In this document: positions 9,913 to 20,602 of the stretch, piece by piece | Position numbering within the stretch: position 1 is the stretch's first letter | Layout of the letters: each line of letters starts with the position of its first letter | DNA from: Bedellia somnulentella | Taxonomy: Eukaryota > Arthropoda > Insecta > Lepidoptera > Bedelliidae | Length of the DNA stretch: 64,000 bases | NCBI GenBank assembly: GCA_963576735.1 | Contig: OY755198.1 | Span: 8,494,001-8,558,000, forward strand | Direction: 5' to 3' | Notes under the pieces: generated by a model | What the model was told of the DNA's origin: nothing | Databases searched by the model: none | What the model saw: only the letters and a program-made list of their open reading frames with translations | Position numbers and translations under genes: made by a program

Positions 9913-11366
9913 GATATATTTCTAGTGGTGTGCGTGCAATCAGTGCCACTCGTAAGCGCGGGTTTTTATCTATTTATATCTAGGTATTTAGTACATCTAT
10001 GGTTTTGAGGTTTTATTTAAATTTTATCTGGCAGTGATTTTCTTTTGTGGCAATTGAATTTCTTCTCAGGCGACAAATTATTGGCGGATAAAAAAGTTAA
10101 AATAGGCTTTCATAAATTCTAAAATGGGGTTGTGTATAAACATGACCAAGGTCTGAAATAAATACAAACAAGATCTTAAAAAAATACTTTTGGCTACATT
10201 TGTAGGGATCTAAATTAACCAAATTGTGTCTTGCTATAAAACTATTCTTGGTCTATTTTATTAACATTCCCTCTTTTAAATGAACCTACACAACTTAACC
10301 TAACCTAACAGCGTGTCGACGTCACCCCGCTTCGCGGGGTGCCTATTTCCGCTCTAAGGGACACAAGCTAACCCTAACCTAACGTAGCACAAATACAATT
10401 GTGGTGATTAATTGTTTTTTAATGCGTGCGTTCCTTTCCCCCCTCTGTTTTCCTTCCCTAACTTAATTGCGTCTGCCCATTAGGCTGGGTGAAGCAACTT
10501 TTAACCTAACCTAATTTATTTTATTTTTATTATCTTTTACTTCAATACACATAATATGTAATTTACTTAATATTATAGTCACAAAAATAAAAAAGCGAGC
10601 GAGCGCAATTGCCGCCTTTTCAAAATTTACGAATCTGCAAACAATATTCTAATATCCAAATACATTATTATAATACCCATTTTCAGTTTTAAAGCTACCT
10701 AAAAATCGCTGCCAGATGTGTATTTAATCCAATAGTTGCCAGTGAAGAATGTATGATATCCCCTCGGAAAAATTAGTCGCCACATTAGGTTTTATAATAC
10801 CTTAACCAGTTTTACACTGATCCCGCTTGATTTATTTGATACCTTACAGTAGCAGCCGTTTTTTTAGGTTTTTGATCCTAGCATTTTGTTGCTTGTATAG
10901 TTTAATAGTTGCTAAGATATTTAATCACTGCAAAGTTAGTTTTTTTGTGACTTAATAGAAAGTTGCCTAAAAAGGATTTCAGTTGCAGTGTTAAATATTT
11001 GCCCATTAAATTCAGTGCTTTAGAACTAGAAACTCTTCAGTTACATTTGAAAGTTGACATAATTAACTATTAGTACTTGTAATAGGTATAATAATAAAAG
11101 AAACAAATGGTTTTTATTAGTAGGTAATATTAAAAAAAAGTTATTTGCTGTGTAGTGTCGGCTTAGAATAGCACTATCCCATTTCTATCCGTGTGTGTAC
11201 GTAAGAGGCGACTAAGGATATTGGGTCTTTTTGAGGGATTTTTGGGCGATGCGGTTGGAGACCCATCACCAACAACCTTTATTTTACCATCTTTTCCCAA
11301 ATCAACTTCCAAAAGTGGCTGAGGATTTTCTTATACCTAAGCTCTGGCTACCCCTTCCAGGGAATT

Positions 11367-11852
11367 CAGTATGCAAAGTTTTTTTTGGTATTTATGAAAT
11401 ATTTTTATTCGATAGTAAACACGAAAATAAAAGACTAATTTGAATATTTTCCATTTAAAATGAGTAATTGTAAAGTTATGATTTTTTAAAGATTGTTCAA
11501 CTTTTGTACTTAATGACGTCATCGATTGATAAAATCACGTAGCGTAGTGCAAATGAAGCGAAATGTTTTATAAAAATGTTGCTGATTGCAAAACATATCA
11601 CGAATTTGTGATGTCAAATGAAATTATTACGATATTATACTAAACAAACCTATGATTTTCGATATTTTATTAATAAACTGCAAAACCATGTCTTTGAAAC
11701 AACATTGAAGGTCAAACACTGTTACAGTTTTTTGATAAAATAACAATCATCTTAGCTTCAATTGATATAATTTCAAGAAAATATTGTTTATAACCATAAT
11801 ATCTCGAAATGGTTTTGTAATCAGCATCACTTTAGTAAAACTTTGCATACCG
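11367..11852. mobile_element. AATT MITE, copy 2
   Basis: Same inverted ends (CAGTATGCAAAG ... CTTTGCATACCG) and same AATT flanks within the SINE as at 6026-6513, so it was inherited with the 5.3-kb unit rather than inserted independently. Confidence 0.75.
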
Positions 11853-12489
11853 AATTATAGCCGTGAGTGTATGTTATTTAACTGATTTATAAATTGATAT
11901 AGAAAAATTTAAATTTAATCATAATAAATTTTGCTTTCTTTATGTGTAAAATACGTACTAGTTAATTTGAAAATTAAATTAATTAGGTGCTGTTCAAAAT
12001 CCCTATATTATGTACCAATTAACTAACAGTAATGATCGATGACATAAAAAAAATCGCTTCTCTCTCTCTACCTATAGATGGCTTTACACTACAAAATAAT
12101 AATGTTCTGCAATTTATACCTACTAGATGAAAACCCGGCTTCGTTCGGGGGAAATATGACTCATACACATCTAGGTACAAAATGTAGGTAATAATAGAAA
12201 TTCTGTTTTTTCATTTATACTTTTTTATGCTATTATTTTAAAAGGATTTATTATAAGTTTTATTTTAGTCTTCATAGTAATACTAAATAGCTTTTGATAA
12301 ATTAGAATAAATTGGTGTATGGTGGTGATGTACTAAAAAGAATAATTAATTGTATAGAATATTATTATAATAATTTGTATATTTCATTTATTTTAGCAGA
12401 AATATTTTTATGAAATAATTAATTTTTTTTATAAGTAAGAAGCAATAAACGTGTCTTAAGAAAGAGTGTCATTTTTACTTAACTATTAA

Positions 12490-13093
12490 CCCTCGGCGTG
12501 CCTGGTAGAAAAAAGTTACATGGCGTGCCTGGTGGGTCGGTGAGACCCTAAATTTAAATATTTTTTTTCTCCTACAAATTGATATCAATGTAGTATATTT
12601 TTTGATTTTATAATAAAATTAAACATGTTTTTTAGGGTTTTAAATAAAATATGTGTTCGAATTAATAATATTTTCAAAAGATTTTTTAATTAAACTTTTA
12701 CCTTGTTTTTTAACGTAGAATTAAACATCTTATGTTCATAAACATGCAAAATCAACTAAAACTAAAGAAATCACAATCAGACTTTGGGGATCATAATGCA
12801 CATACGTTATCTTATATTCTAAGCTAAAATAATTAGTCTTCTTCATTTCCGACATCATTTTTAGGAACATAGCAATTTCCAGACTGGAAAATTGCATGTT
12901 CTATCACTTTGATGATCACATGATCCTTTCACTACTGAAGCAGGCCCCGGACTGAGGTAGCGGGCGGAGGGCGACAATCAGTTCACTACGGTCAGCTACT
13001 GAGAGCGGTTGCGCGAGAATTTCAAATTACAATGAATTATAACGGTTTAACGGCTGCGGTGGGTCTCACAGACCCAACCAGGCATGCCGAGGG
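12490..13093. mobile_element. piggyBac-like MITE at a TTAA site
   Basis: TTAA flanks both ends (12486-12489 and 13094-13097). The left end CCCTCGGCGTGCCTGGT and the right end (reverse complement CCCTCGGCATGCCTGGT) match at 16 of 17 positions. Sub-terminal GAGACCC/GGGTCT blocks are also inverted, and the GGCGTGCCTGGT word is repeated once inside the left end. TTAA targets with CCC-starting ends are the mark of the piggyBac superfamily. The 604-bp body encodes no transposase. The matching sites in copy 1 (about 7143) and copy 4 (about 54863) are empty, with a single TTAA. Confidence 0.85.
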
Positions 13094-13539
13094 TTAAAAA
13101 CGCTGCCTTGTATTATCGGCTAAGGATAGCACTAACCCATTTCTTTTAGTGGCGACTAAAGGTATTGGGGCTTTTTGCCGTGTAGTAAGGGCTTAGAATG
13201 TCACTACCCTTTTCTACCCAAGGGTATCGTAAGAGGCGACTGTTTTTAAGTCGTTTTTGGGCGATGCGGACGGAGACCCATCACCAACATAAATTATTTT
13301 ATCATTATTTCCCCACTTTACTTGCAAAAAGTGGTTGAAGGATTTCTCATTCTGAAGCTCTGGCTACCCCGTTAAGTTTCTGACCGGTATTATGTACGTC
13401 TGTTGCATTATAACTTCCATATAACTAACCACGCTTAGAAAATTGAGCATTCGTTATAATAGTGGTGTCATAATGAGCCGCACGGCTATAGGCGATTAGA
13501 AAATGGCGGAATTTAAACCATACTTATTTAACAATTCAT

Positions 13540-13895
13540 AACATAAACGTTCACGCCGAATATCCCCGAAGGGGTTGGCAGAGGTACTAATACTTCTGAA
13601 CATCTCGTGACTTTGTCACCTGGTGTTCAGAGTACCCACGTTTTGCATGGACAGTGTACTCACGTGATAGGGGGCAGGCCTATCGCCGTTTTGTACGAAT
13701 ACACTGTCACATGACTAAGTACAACTCAGCCATGTGGGTTTCCTCACGATGTTTTCCCTCACCGTTAACAACCATGATAAATTAACCACACATATGTCTT
13801 TAGAAAAGACAAATTGGTGTAGGCCCGACCCAGGATTTGAACACTAGTCGCTTGCACGATAACCGAGTGTTCTACCCACTGGGCTATCACGGCTG
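13540..13895 (-). mobile_element. tRNA-derived SINE with 17-bp target duplication
   Basis: The minus strand begins with a tRNA-like head: box A TAGCCCAGTGGG and box B GTTCAAATCCTGG. A SINE body follows, ending CGGGGATATTCGGCGTGAACGT. The 17-base sequence CTTATTTAACAATTCAT flanks it exactly (13523-13539 and 13896-13912), which marks target-primed retrotransposition. A 3' fragment of the same family is at 39229-39345. Confidence 0.85.
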
Positions 13896-13912
13896 CTTAT
13901 TTAACAATTCAT

Positions 13913-14009
13913 CCCCACTCAACTTCGAAAGACCTTTTTTTGAAGCTCCGGCTACCCCTTTTTGGTACGTATACCCGTCGTGATATATGATACCTATCTA
14001 TTTAACTTA
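13913..14009 (+). repeat. SINE remnant up to the Harbinger target site
   Basis: CCCCACTCAACTTCGAAAGACC and CTCCGGCTACCCC resemble the 3' half of the RTE-related SINE. The tRNA-derived SINE above landed inside it. TTA at 14007-14009 is the left target-site copy of the Harbinger element. Confidence 0.5.
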
Positions 14010-14851
14010 GGCCCGATTTCTGAATTGAGTATTCCAACTGAGAACAATTTAAGTATCGTTCTGTAAATTGTAATGTAGGTTAGTAGGCACCGTGACATAT
14101 AGGTTACCGCACACTGTGTCCAACTTAATCGGCCAATAAAATAATTGGAAAACAATCGGATCAGAACTTCAATTCCTTTCCGATAGCAACCAATCAAAAA
14201 GTTGTCCAACTATCGTCCAACTGTGTATTAGTATGGACACCTATACAATCAAAAAAATCAAAAATCAAAAATTCTTTATTCAGAAAAAAGGTACATCAGT
14301 TTTCAATTATGGTCTACTGCACCTGAACTAGGCTCATCGCCTGTATCTCAGGTTGCAGCTTTCGTTTCTGGTTTCCATTAAAATTTAAGGTAACTCATTT
14401 TACATATTACATAAAGAATTGAAAATATAAAAGATTTATGATAAAATCTCTAAAAAGCAATAAAAATAACAATACACAAAAAAAAAAAAAATTTAAGATA
14501 ATTAACTTACAAATTAAGACAAATATTTATGTAAGAACTTAAATATCAAGAAAAGGGAAAACCAAAAATAATTATAAATTGAACCATCTATTAATGTGTG
14601 ATTACGGTTATTGAGATCCTCTCTTTGTGTAAATGTATGAGCGAGTGTGTGTAAATAGAGAGGGTGTGTGTGTGTGTGTGTGGTATGGGGTGTTGAGTGT
14701 AAAATCTTATATTAATACAGACAAAATAAAATATTTTAAACAATTTAGAAAACAATAAAATTATACATTTATAATCCAAAAAATAATAATAATAAAATAT
14801 TAAATAAAATATTAATCTAATACTAATTATACTAATGTTGATCAAACAACA

Positions 14852-17768
14852 CTACACGAGAGTTTTCAGTAGAAATTCAGTCTCGTCATAGTCAAGGCGT
14901 TGCAACCATCCAAATAAGGTTTTTTTACAGTCAAAGCGATTAAGGGGATATATGTCGACATGTTTGTTAATTTTATTATATATAAACGGTCCCAGAAAAC
15001 AGTAATGTTGATGCGTGAAAGCATATTTGAAAGTACAGTTTCTGTTAATTACATCTTTACAGCGTCTTTGCAGTGATTTGTTAGGATCAAATTTAATAGA
15101 AGAATGCAGTTTTAGCACGACATTGTATACATATAACTGTCGTACTGTAAGAACACCACACTCAATGTATAATTTTTGCGTAGAATAAAATTTAGGTTTA
15201 AAATTTGAAATCTTCAATATAGCTCTTTGTGATCTTTCCAGTGAAATTAAGGTGCTTGCTGGTACACCTCCCCATGTACTAATACCATACGCAATTATGG
15301 ACTGGCACAATGAGATATACACGCTGTTCAATAGTTTAGGGTCCGCTATGTGTCTAAGGTGTACGAAGATAAATATTAATTTTCGGATCCTACTAGAAAT
15401 CAATTGGATTTGCTCCTTAAAGTTTAGATTGGCATCCAATATTTAATATAAGGTATTTAATATTGCTAACCCTGGTTATTTCAACGCAAGAACATTTATT
15501 ATTTGGCTGTTGAGTTTTTATGTCACAGTTATGAGCAATTAATTTATAGTTTTGAGACGGTTGACCATTATTGCGCATGGTGAAAGCTATGTATTTTGTT
15601 TTGTCAGCATTAAGAGTTAGGCAGTTGTTTTGGAGCCAGAAACAGATTTTGTCAAAACCCTCTTGTGCGATATTAAATACCTCTTCCCATGTGTTACCAG
15701 AAAAGATCAAGGCAGTATCATCGGCGTAACAGAATAATTTGCCTCTAACAGTTCGCGTAGATAAAAGGTCATTGATATACACCAGAAAGAGTATAGGCCC
15801 TAAAATACTTCCCTGCGGAACACCATATGATACTGGTTGCTGACTGCTTGTGAGACAATTTATTTTGACGCATTGTGTCCTATTTGTCAAGTAGTCTTTA
15901 AGGAGATCTAACTGGGTTCCTCTTATACCTATCCTCTCCAACTTACTGAGCAGCAAGGGAATAGAGACTGTGTCAAAGGCCTTTGCAAGATCGATAAAAA
16001 TACCTATTGTCTTCTTACTACTATCAAGTTTGTGAACAACATGGTCCGTAAGATCATGAACGGCGTCCTGTGCTGATTTACCTCTTCTGAAACCATACTG
16101 AGAATCAGAGATGAGATTATTTGATTTCAGATAGTCAACTAACCTTGAGTTGACTATTCGTTCTAGTAATTTTGATATGGATGGCAGGATCGATATAGGC
16201 CTATAATTGTTGATACAGTCTCTATTTCCAGTTTTGTGAATGGGGTGAACTACGGATTTTTTGAGCAAGTTTGGGAAGATGCCTAGCATCAAACACTGAT
16301 TGAAAATAAATGTTAGTGGGGAAACTAGCGAACTTCTACAATGCTTTAATATCATATTCGAAATATTATCCCAGCCGACAGAACATTGTGATCTGAGACC
16401 TTTTATGTGATTGTCTATCTCAACTTCATCTGTATCCAACATAACAAAAGAGCCGATAAATTGTCTGTCAGGGGGTTTGTGAAGTTCTCGGGTGTTGTGT
16501 GATGCCAAGTTTTGTGCAAGCTTAGGTCCAACTTCTACAAAGTACTTATTAATTATGTCTAGTGATTCTTTCGGGTTGCTATTGTTTATTAATTCTGTAG
16601 CTTGCTTCTTAGAATTTGTCGTATGTGTTGATCTCCTTATGATGTCCCAAATTCTTTTATTGTTGTGTTTTGCCATATGTAATTCGTTTCTCTCATACTG
16701 AATTTTAACTTTTTTTAGTAGTTTGTTACAAAAATTTCTGTACCTGGTGTAAGTTAACTTTAAGACGGAGTTGTTAGGCGATTTATTGGATTTAGCGTGC
16801 AAATTATCCCTATTATTGACACACTTTAATAGTCCTGGTGTTATCCAAGGTGAAAGTGGTTTTTTCTTTCGTGAGATTTTTATTACTGAGCTGTTTTCAT
16901 CTATGATTTTCTGCATTTCTGTGGTTAGGTAAACGATACATTGGTTTGGGTCGTTGCACGAGTAAATCGGTTCGAAATCCAATTGCTCTACATCTGTTAT
17001 TAATTTTGCATAGTCAATTTTAGTCTTGTTTGCAGCATATGTGGTCCTATCTATTTTCTCACTAAGACTTAATATGGTTGCTTGGTGATCAGTAAGTGAA
17101 GATGACGTGACTAGAGTCAATGCTGAGGAATTTGTTTTTAGCATTACGTGGTCTATGCACGTTTTCTCCATTCTAGTTGGGAGTTGGTGAGCGGGTAGTA
17201 GACCATGTCCAGCACATAGATCCAGATACTCATTGGTATTTATAGAATTTTCTAGCAAATCGATATTTATATCACCAACCAAAATTACATTTTTGAAAGT
17301 CCTTAGACCAATTAAAATGTTGTCAAGATTTGTTATAAAACTATCAATATTTCGTTGTGAGGGAGATCTATAAATAGCTATTATCGCAGTACGATTACCA
17401 ATTTTCAACACGAGGCAATTCATATTTGGGCATTGGGGTTCTTCAACACATACCATCAAATTATTTTTGGCATAAACTACTACACCGTCGTTTTGTAAGT
17501 AGTTGTGCTTGGTAGCAAAGTTATTGTAGCCTGTGAGAGTAGGTATAACTGAGTTATTTTTTAGCCAACACTCAGTTAATACAATAAGATCAGAGTCCAT
17601 TTGTATACTTCTCAATAGGACCAAGAGACCGTCATAGTTTTTATGGATACTGCGTATGTTTTGAGTTAGGATGCGTAAGTCTCGTGACCTTGAATTAAGA
17701 AGGTCTTTGACCACCGAAAGGCTGCAACTCTTAGACTCCGATACTTGGAAGTCATCTATATCAGACAT
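14852..17768 (-). pseudogene. ORF2 endonuclease-reverse transcriptase of the CR1/L2-like LINE, one frameshift
   Basis: The first part (17768-15417, 783 codons) has an endonuclease from about aa 30 to 230 (ILTQNIRSIHKN start; TECWL; VGDINID; SSLTDHQA). The reverse transcriptase follows, with FIDLAKAFDTV (about 592), GVPQGSILGP and CYADDTAL (about 678). A single frameshift near 15440-15465 moves the C-terminal thumb and tail into another frame (15439-14852, 195 codons, starting near ILDANLNFKEQI). No RNase H domain is seen. The enzyme would nick target DNA and copy the element's RNA, but this copy is disabled or marginal. Only one lesion was noticed, so the insertion is fairly young. Confidence 0.8.
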
Positions 17769-18165
17769 TACTTCATTATCAGGGCCCTCTTTTAAAACTT
17801 ATATAAAGTGGACTTTTTTTGGTGAACTTAGAATTAGATATTTGAAACGCTATTCTTATGTTCAAAAGATATTCAACAAATATGGTAAATAACTGAAAGA
17901 TAAAAACATTGTAAAAGCAATTAACCCCGTATATTAATAGAGCGATGTACTCGTACATGTCAAAATTGTTTTTTCTAGGATATAATATATAAAGTATTGT
18001 AGAAAAATTGTTCTGTGTTAAAAAGTGATGTGTGATTAATTTTAAAAGTAAAATAATGTGTAGAAAAGAAAAATTAAGGATACAAAGACATATTATTGAT
18101 AAATTAATTAAAAAAGATGACACAAAGGCAATTGAATATAGAACGTTTGAGAAATCTATACATAG
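17769..18165 (-). other. Spacer between ORF1 and ORF2 of the CR1/L2-like LINE
   Basis: About 400 AT-rich bases between the ORF1 stop and the ORF2 ATG. Short ORFs on either strand here have biased composition and no recognisable domain. Confidence 0.5.
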
Positions 18166-19068
18166 TCAATTTTTCAAGTCCCTTAATTTAACAAAATCTG
18201 CTTCTTCATTTATTCTAATAGATGGTTTTCCTTCACTTTGACGCATGTATATTTTTCCATGGGATGTCCAGCAAAAATTGTAGTCGTATTTTTTGGCAAA
18301 ATCTCTGGCAAGGTAGTATAATCTTTTATTTCTAGCAGTTAAACACTCAGACACATAAATAGGGATTGGTGGGCCTTCTAGTTTCAGCAGGGAGGAGTCG
18401 AGTTTTTTTTCAGTCTTGTTAAAGTGTTTCACGGCTTTTGACAAATTTTCTGATGTAATAGTTGAAGAAAATTCAACTAAAATGGGTTTATTGGTATTAT
18501 TTTTAGCATATCCCCTATTTACATCCTTTATGTCGGTTGTTGCTAGGGGGCAATGGGTAACGTTGCCTAAATCCTGTACGATTTTTAGAAGTGCTTCCTT
18601 ATTTTCATTTGGTAATTTTGGAATATTACGTATTTCAAGTTTTGGCGCACAATTGGCACTTTCTAGTTGTTCAAGGCGGCCTTCAAGTGTTTTTATTTGA
18701 TACAGGTGTTCCTTTCGATCTTGTTTAAGACTTGAGAGCTCCTTCTGTACGTCGTCGTATTTTGACGAGAGGAATTTCATGGCAACTGATAATTCTGTAT
18801 TTTGTGCCTTAATGCTATCTATGGAAGATTGTAATGTTTCAAATCTTTCAACAAGTTTTGTGTTTTGCTGTTGAGCGAAATCATTGAAAAGACTCTTAAT
18901 ATTATCTATCAACTCTTCCTCGTTAAATTCTCTTTTTCTTTTAGATCTATTGCTACTATTAGTTGCTGGTATCTGGCAGTCAAGGTTATTAATATCAATC
19001 TGCCTAGAATCTACAAGATCTGATTCTGAAGTCAGCTTTTTTGGTGGGGGGGTACGTTTTGTAGACAT
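18166..19068 (-). CDS. ORF1 protein of the CR1/L2-like LINE (coiled coil plus FP-like domain)
   Basis: 300 aa, intact. Residues 1-60 are polar and disordered-looking with a basic RSKRKR patch. About 70-140 form a heptad-rich coiled coil (ending KTLEGRLEQLES). From about 145 to 290 there is a domain with LEIRNIPK, IYVSECLTARNKRLYYLARD and KIYMRQSEGKPSIRI. It resembles the C-terminal half of the baculovirus FP (few polyhedra) family, which also occurs in LINE ORF1 proteins. Its expected role is RNA binding and assembly of the ribonucleoprotein. It lies 397 bases upstream of ORF2 on the same strand. Confidence 0.75.
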   Translation of the reverse strand: MSTKRTPPPKKLTSESDLVDSRQIDINNLDCQIPATNSSNRSKRKREFNEEELIDNIKSLFNDFAQQQNTKLVERFETLQSSIDSIKAQNTELSVAMKFLSSKYDDVQKELSSLKQDRKEHLYQIKTLEGRLEQLESANCAPKLEIRNIPKLPNENKEALLKIVQDLGNVTHCPLATTDIKDVNRGYAKNNTNKPILVEFSSTITSENLSKAVKHFNKTEKKLDSSLLKLEGPPIPIYVSECLTARNKRLYYLARDFAKKYDYNFCWTSHGKIYMRQSEGKPSIRINEEADFVKLRDLKN

Positions 19069-19345
19069 ATTGTTGGTATAAAAATGAGCAGTTGATTTAT
19101 GATGTAAAAGTGCCTTTAGGGTTTTTTTAGTGTGACCACACAGTTTACTCTGTGAAGAATTATTTATTTCCTGGTTCTGATCTGTGATTATGTTATTTTG
19201 ACATCTATAATTCTTTTGGCGGGAATTGAACAGAATAGCGGGAATTCGAAAAAGTTTTCTTTAAAATTAATTTTTTCAGTTATTTCTATATATTAACTAA
19301 TTTTTTATTGAAAAATAATCGTCTTTAAGCAGGATTTAATTAAAT

Positions 19346-20602
19346 ATGGCAGATCCTCCCGGGGATCGTCCCCCCGGGAAGAAAAAAGGTGATAAGTCTG
19401 ACGACTTGCCACCAAGTAACAAAAGGGTGCGTGGTCGAGATGGAGAAGTTTCTTCAGCCGGTTCAACTAACGAGGATATCACAATAACAGCAGATATGTA
19501 TAAACCATTTATAAAACCCGGTTATAAGAGAGTGTTCCCGGAAACGGCATTGTCGGCGGTCAAAACCGAATTATTAGTATACGTGGAAAGTACCAGGGAG
19601 GGTGAACGACTAGGGAATAAAAACCCACTTATGATTGCAAGTTTATTTAAAAATGATATTAAGGGAGTGACAAATATCCGTAGAATTAACGCTAACAAGA
19701 TAGCTGTAAATTTTTCGCAGGCAATACATGCAAATAATTTTTTAAAAGACCAGACATTTCTCGACAAATATCTATGGAAGGCATACATACCAGCTAAAGC
19801 TGTAGAAATAATAGGTGTAATCCGGTATGTGCCTGTAAACATAAGTAATGAGGAATTATTTAAAAAATTGACATCTCAATATGAAATTATAGCTGTTCGG
19901 AGATTTACCAGATTAGTCAATGGTGAAAGAAAACCCTTTAGTACTATCAGTGTAACCTTTTTGTCGAACCACTTACCAGAAAATGTTTCACTTGATGTAT
20001 TTAGATTTAAAGTAAATGAGTACATTGCTCCTTTATTACAATGTTTTAAATGTTTTCGCTTCAACCATGGGGCAAAATTCTGTAAAAGTACCCAAAAATG
20101 TTCTATCTGTTCAGAGGACCATCATTATACTAATTGCACAAATGACAAACAGATAAAATGTATTAATTGCCAAGGCCCCCATTTAGCTATTTCTCGGGAT
20201 TGCCCCGTTAAACAGTCAAAATTACTAGAAAAGAAAAATAAAACTTATGCTAATGTTGTGGCAAAATCTATCAATGAAAATTATCTTTTATCAGACACAA
20301 ATTTCCCTAAAATTAAATCTTATTCCAATTCAACTCGCTTGACATCTACCAAAAAACAACAAAATAAAACAAGTGATAATAATCAAATACAAAATAGTGA
20401 AACTAAAGAAAAGATAAGACAAACTGAAAACAATGCTGAAAACAATGTTGAAAACTCCAATGACTCCATTGAAAAAATTATAAGTAATGATAATTTAATG
20501 AAGGGGCTGGTAGTGACATTAATTAAACTCGCAAATGACAATAGACCGATAAATCAGTCTACTATTAAAGATATGTTAATTGAAACTTTTAAACATGGAT
20601 AA
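19346..20602 (+). CDS. ORF1 (Gag-like, zinc-knuckle) protein of the I-like LINE
   Basis: 418 aa. The N-terminus is basic and Pro-rich (PPGDRPPGKKKGDK). A middle domain (about 50-225) follows, then three CCHC-type knuckles from about 232 to 285: CFKCFRFNHGAKFC (CX2CX4HX4C), CSICSEDHHYTNC and CINCQGPHLAISRDC. The C-terminus is Asn/Lys-rich. The likely role is binding of element RNA. The last eight bases, ATGGATAA, contain both the ORF2 start and the ORF1 stop, so ORF2 is probably translated by termination-reinitiation or a related coupling. Confidence 0.85.
   Translation: MADPPGDRPPGKKKGDKSDDLPPSNKRVRGRDGEVSSAGSTNEDITITADMYKPFIKPGYKRVFPETALSAVKTELLVYVESTREGERLGNKNPLMIASLFKNDIKGVTNIRRINANKIAVNFSQAIHANNFLKDQTFLDKYLWKAYIPAKAVEIIGVIRYVPVNISNEELFKKLTSQYEIIAVRRFTRLVNGERKPFSTISVTFLSNHLPENVSLDVFRFKVNEYIAPLLQCFKCFRFNHGAKFCKSTQKCSICSEDHHYTNCTNDKQIKCINCQGPHLAISRDCPVKQSKLLEKKNKTYANVVAKSINENYLLSDTNFPKIKSYSNSTRLTSTKKQQNKTSDNNQIQNSETKEKIRQTENNAENNVENSNDSIEKIISNDNLMKGLVVTLIKLANDNRPINQSTIKDMLIETFKHG

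Larger units (their letters stand above)
4667..9990 (+). repeat. 5.3-kb repeat unit, copy 1 (complete)
   Basis: The segment starting GTACATCTATGGTTTTGAGG at 4667 starts again at 9991 and at 52371, giving a period of about 5324 bases. Copy 1 runs directly into copy 2, head to tail. In order it holds an AT-rich stretch with AACCTAACCT motifs (4667-5805), an RTE-type SINE split by a MITE (5806-6536), AT-rich DNA, a diverged SINE (7145-7445), a PHD-finger fragment, a tRNA-like SINE, an RT scrap (8204-8330), a TTA-flanked MITE (8748-9135) and a hairpin element (9309-9912). Copy 1 lacks a short GC hairpin (CCCCGCTTCGCGGGG and following bases) that copies 2 and 4 have at 10326 and 52705. Confidence 0.85.
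9991..13406 (+). repeat. 5.3-kb repeat unit, copy 2 (truncated)
   Basis: Follows copy 1 without a gap and matches 4667 to about 7455 of it. It carries the same SINE and AATT MITE (11367-11852) and adds a piggyBac-like MITE (12490-13093) that copies 1 and 4 lack. Homology stops after CTGTTGCA at about 13406; beyond it is another SINE-derived segment and then the Harbinger terminus. Confidence 0.85.
14248..19196 (-). mobile_element. Non-LTR retrotransposon, CR1/L2-like group
   Basis: Two ORFs on the minus strand (ORF1 18166-19068, ORF2 14852-17768 with a frameshift) are followed by a 3' UTR of about 600 bases holding a (GT)n run at 14663-14682. The element ends in a short tandem tail of ATTTTTGATTTTTGA type at about 14248-14280. 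ORF1 with coiled coil plus FP-like domain, and ORF2 with endonuclease and reverse transcriptase but no RNase H, fit the CR1/L2 group; the exact clade is uncertain. The 5' end is not defined, because the I-like LINE is inserted next to it at 19210. Confidence 0.75.

Noticed and set aside
14591..14845. 84-codon ORF with Thr-His repeats
   Set aside because: It is the (GT)n microsatellite of the LINE 3' UTR read on the minus strand.
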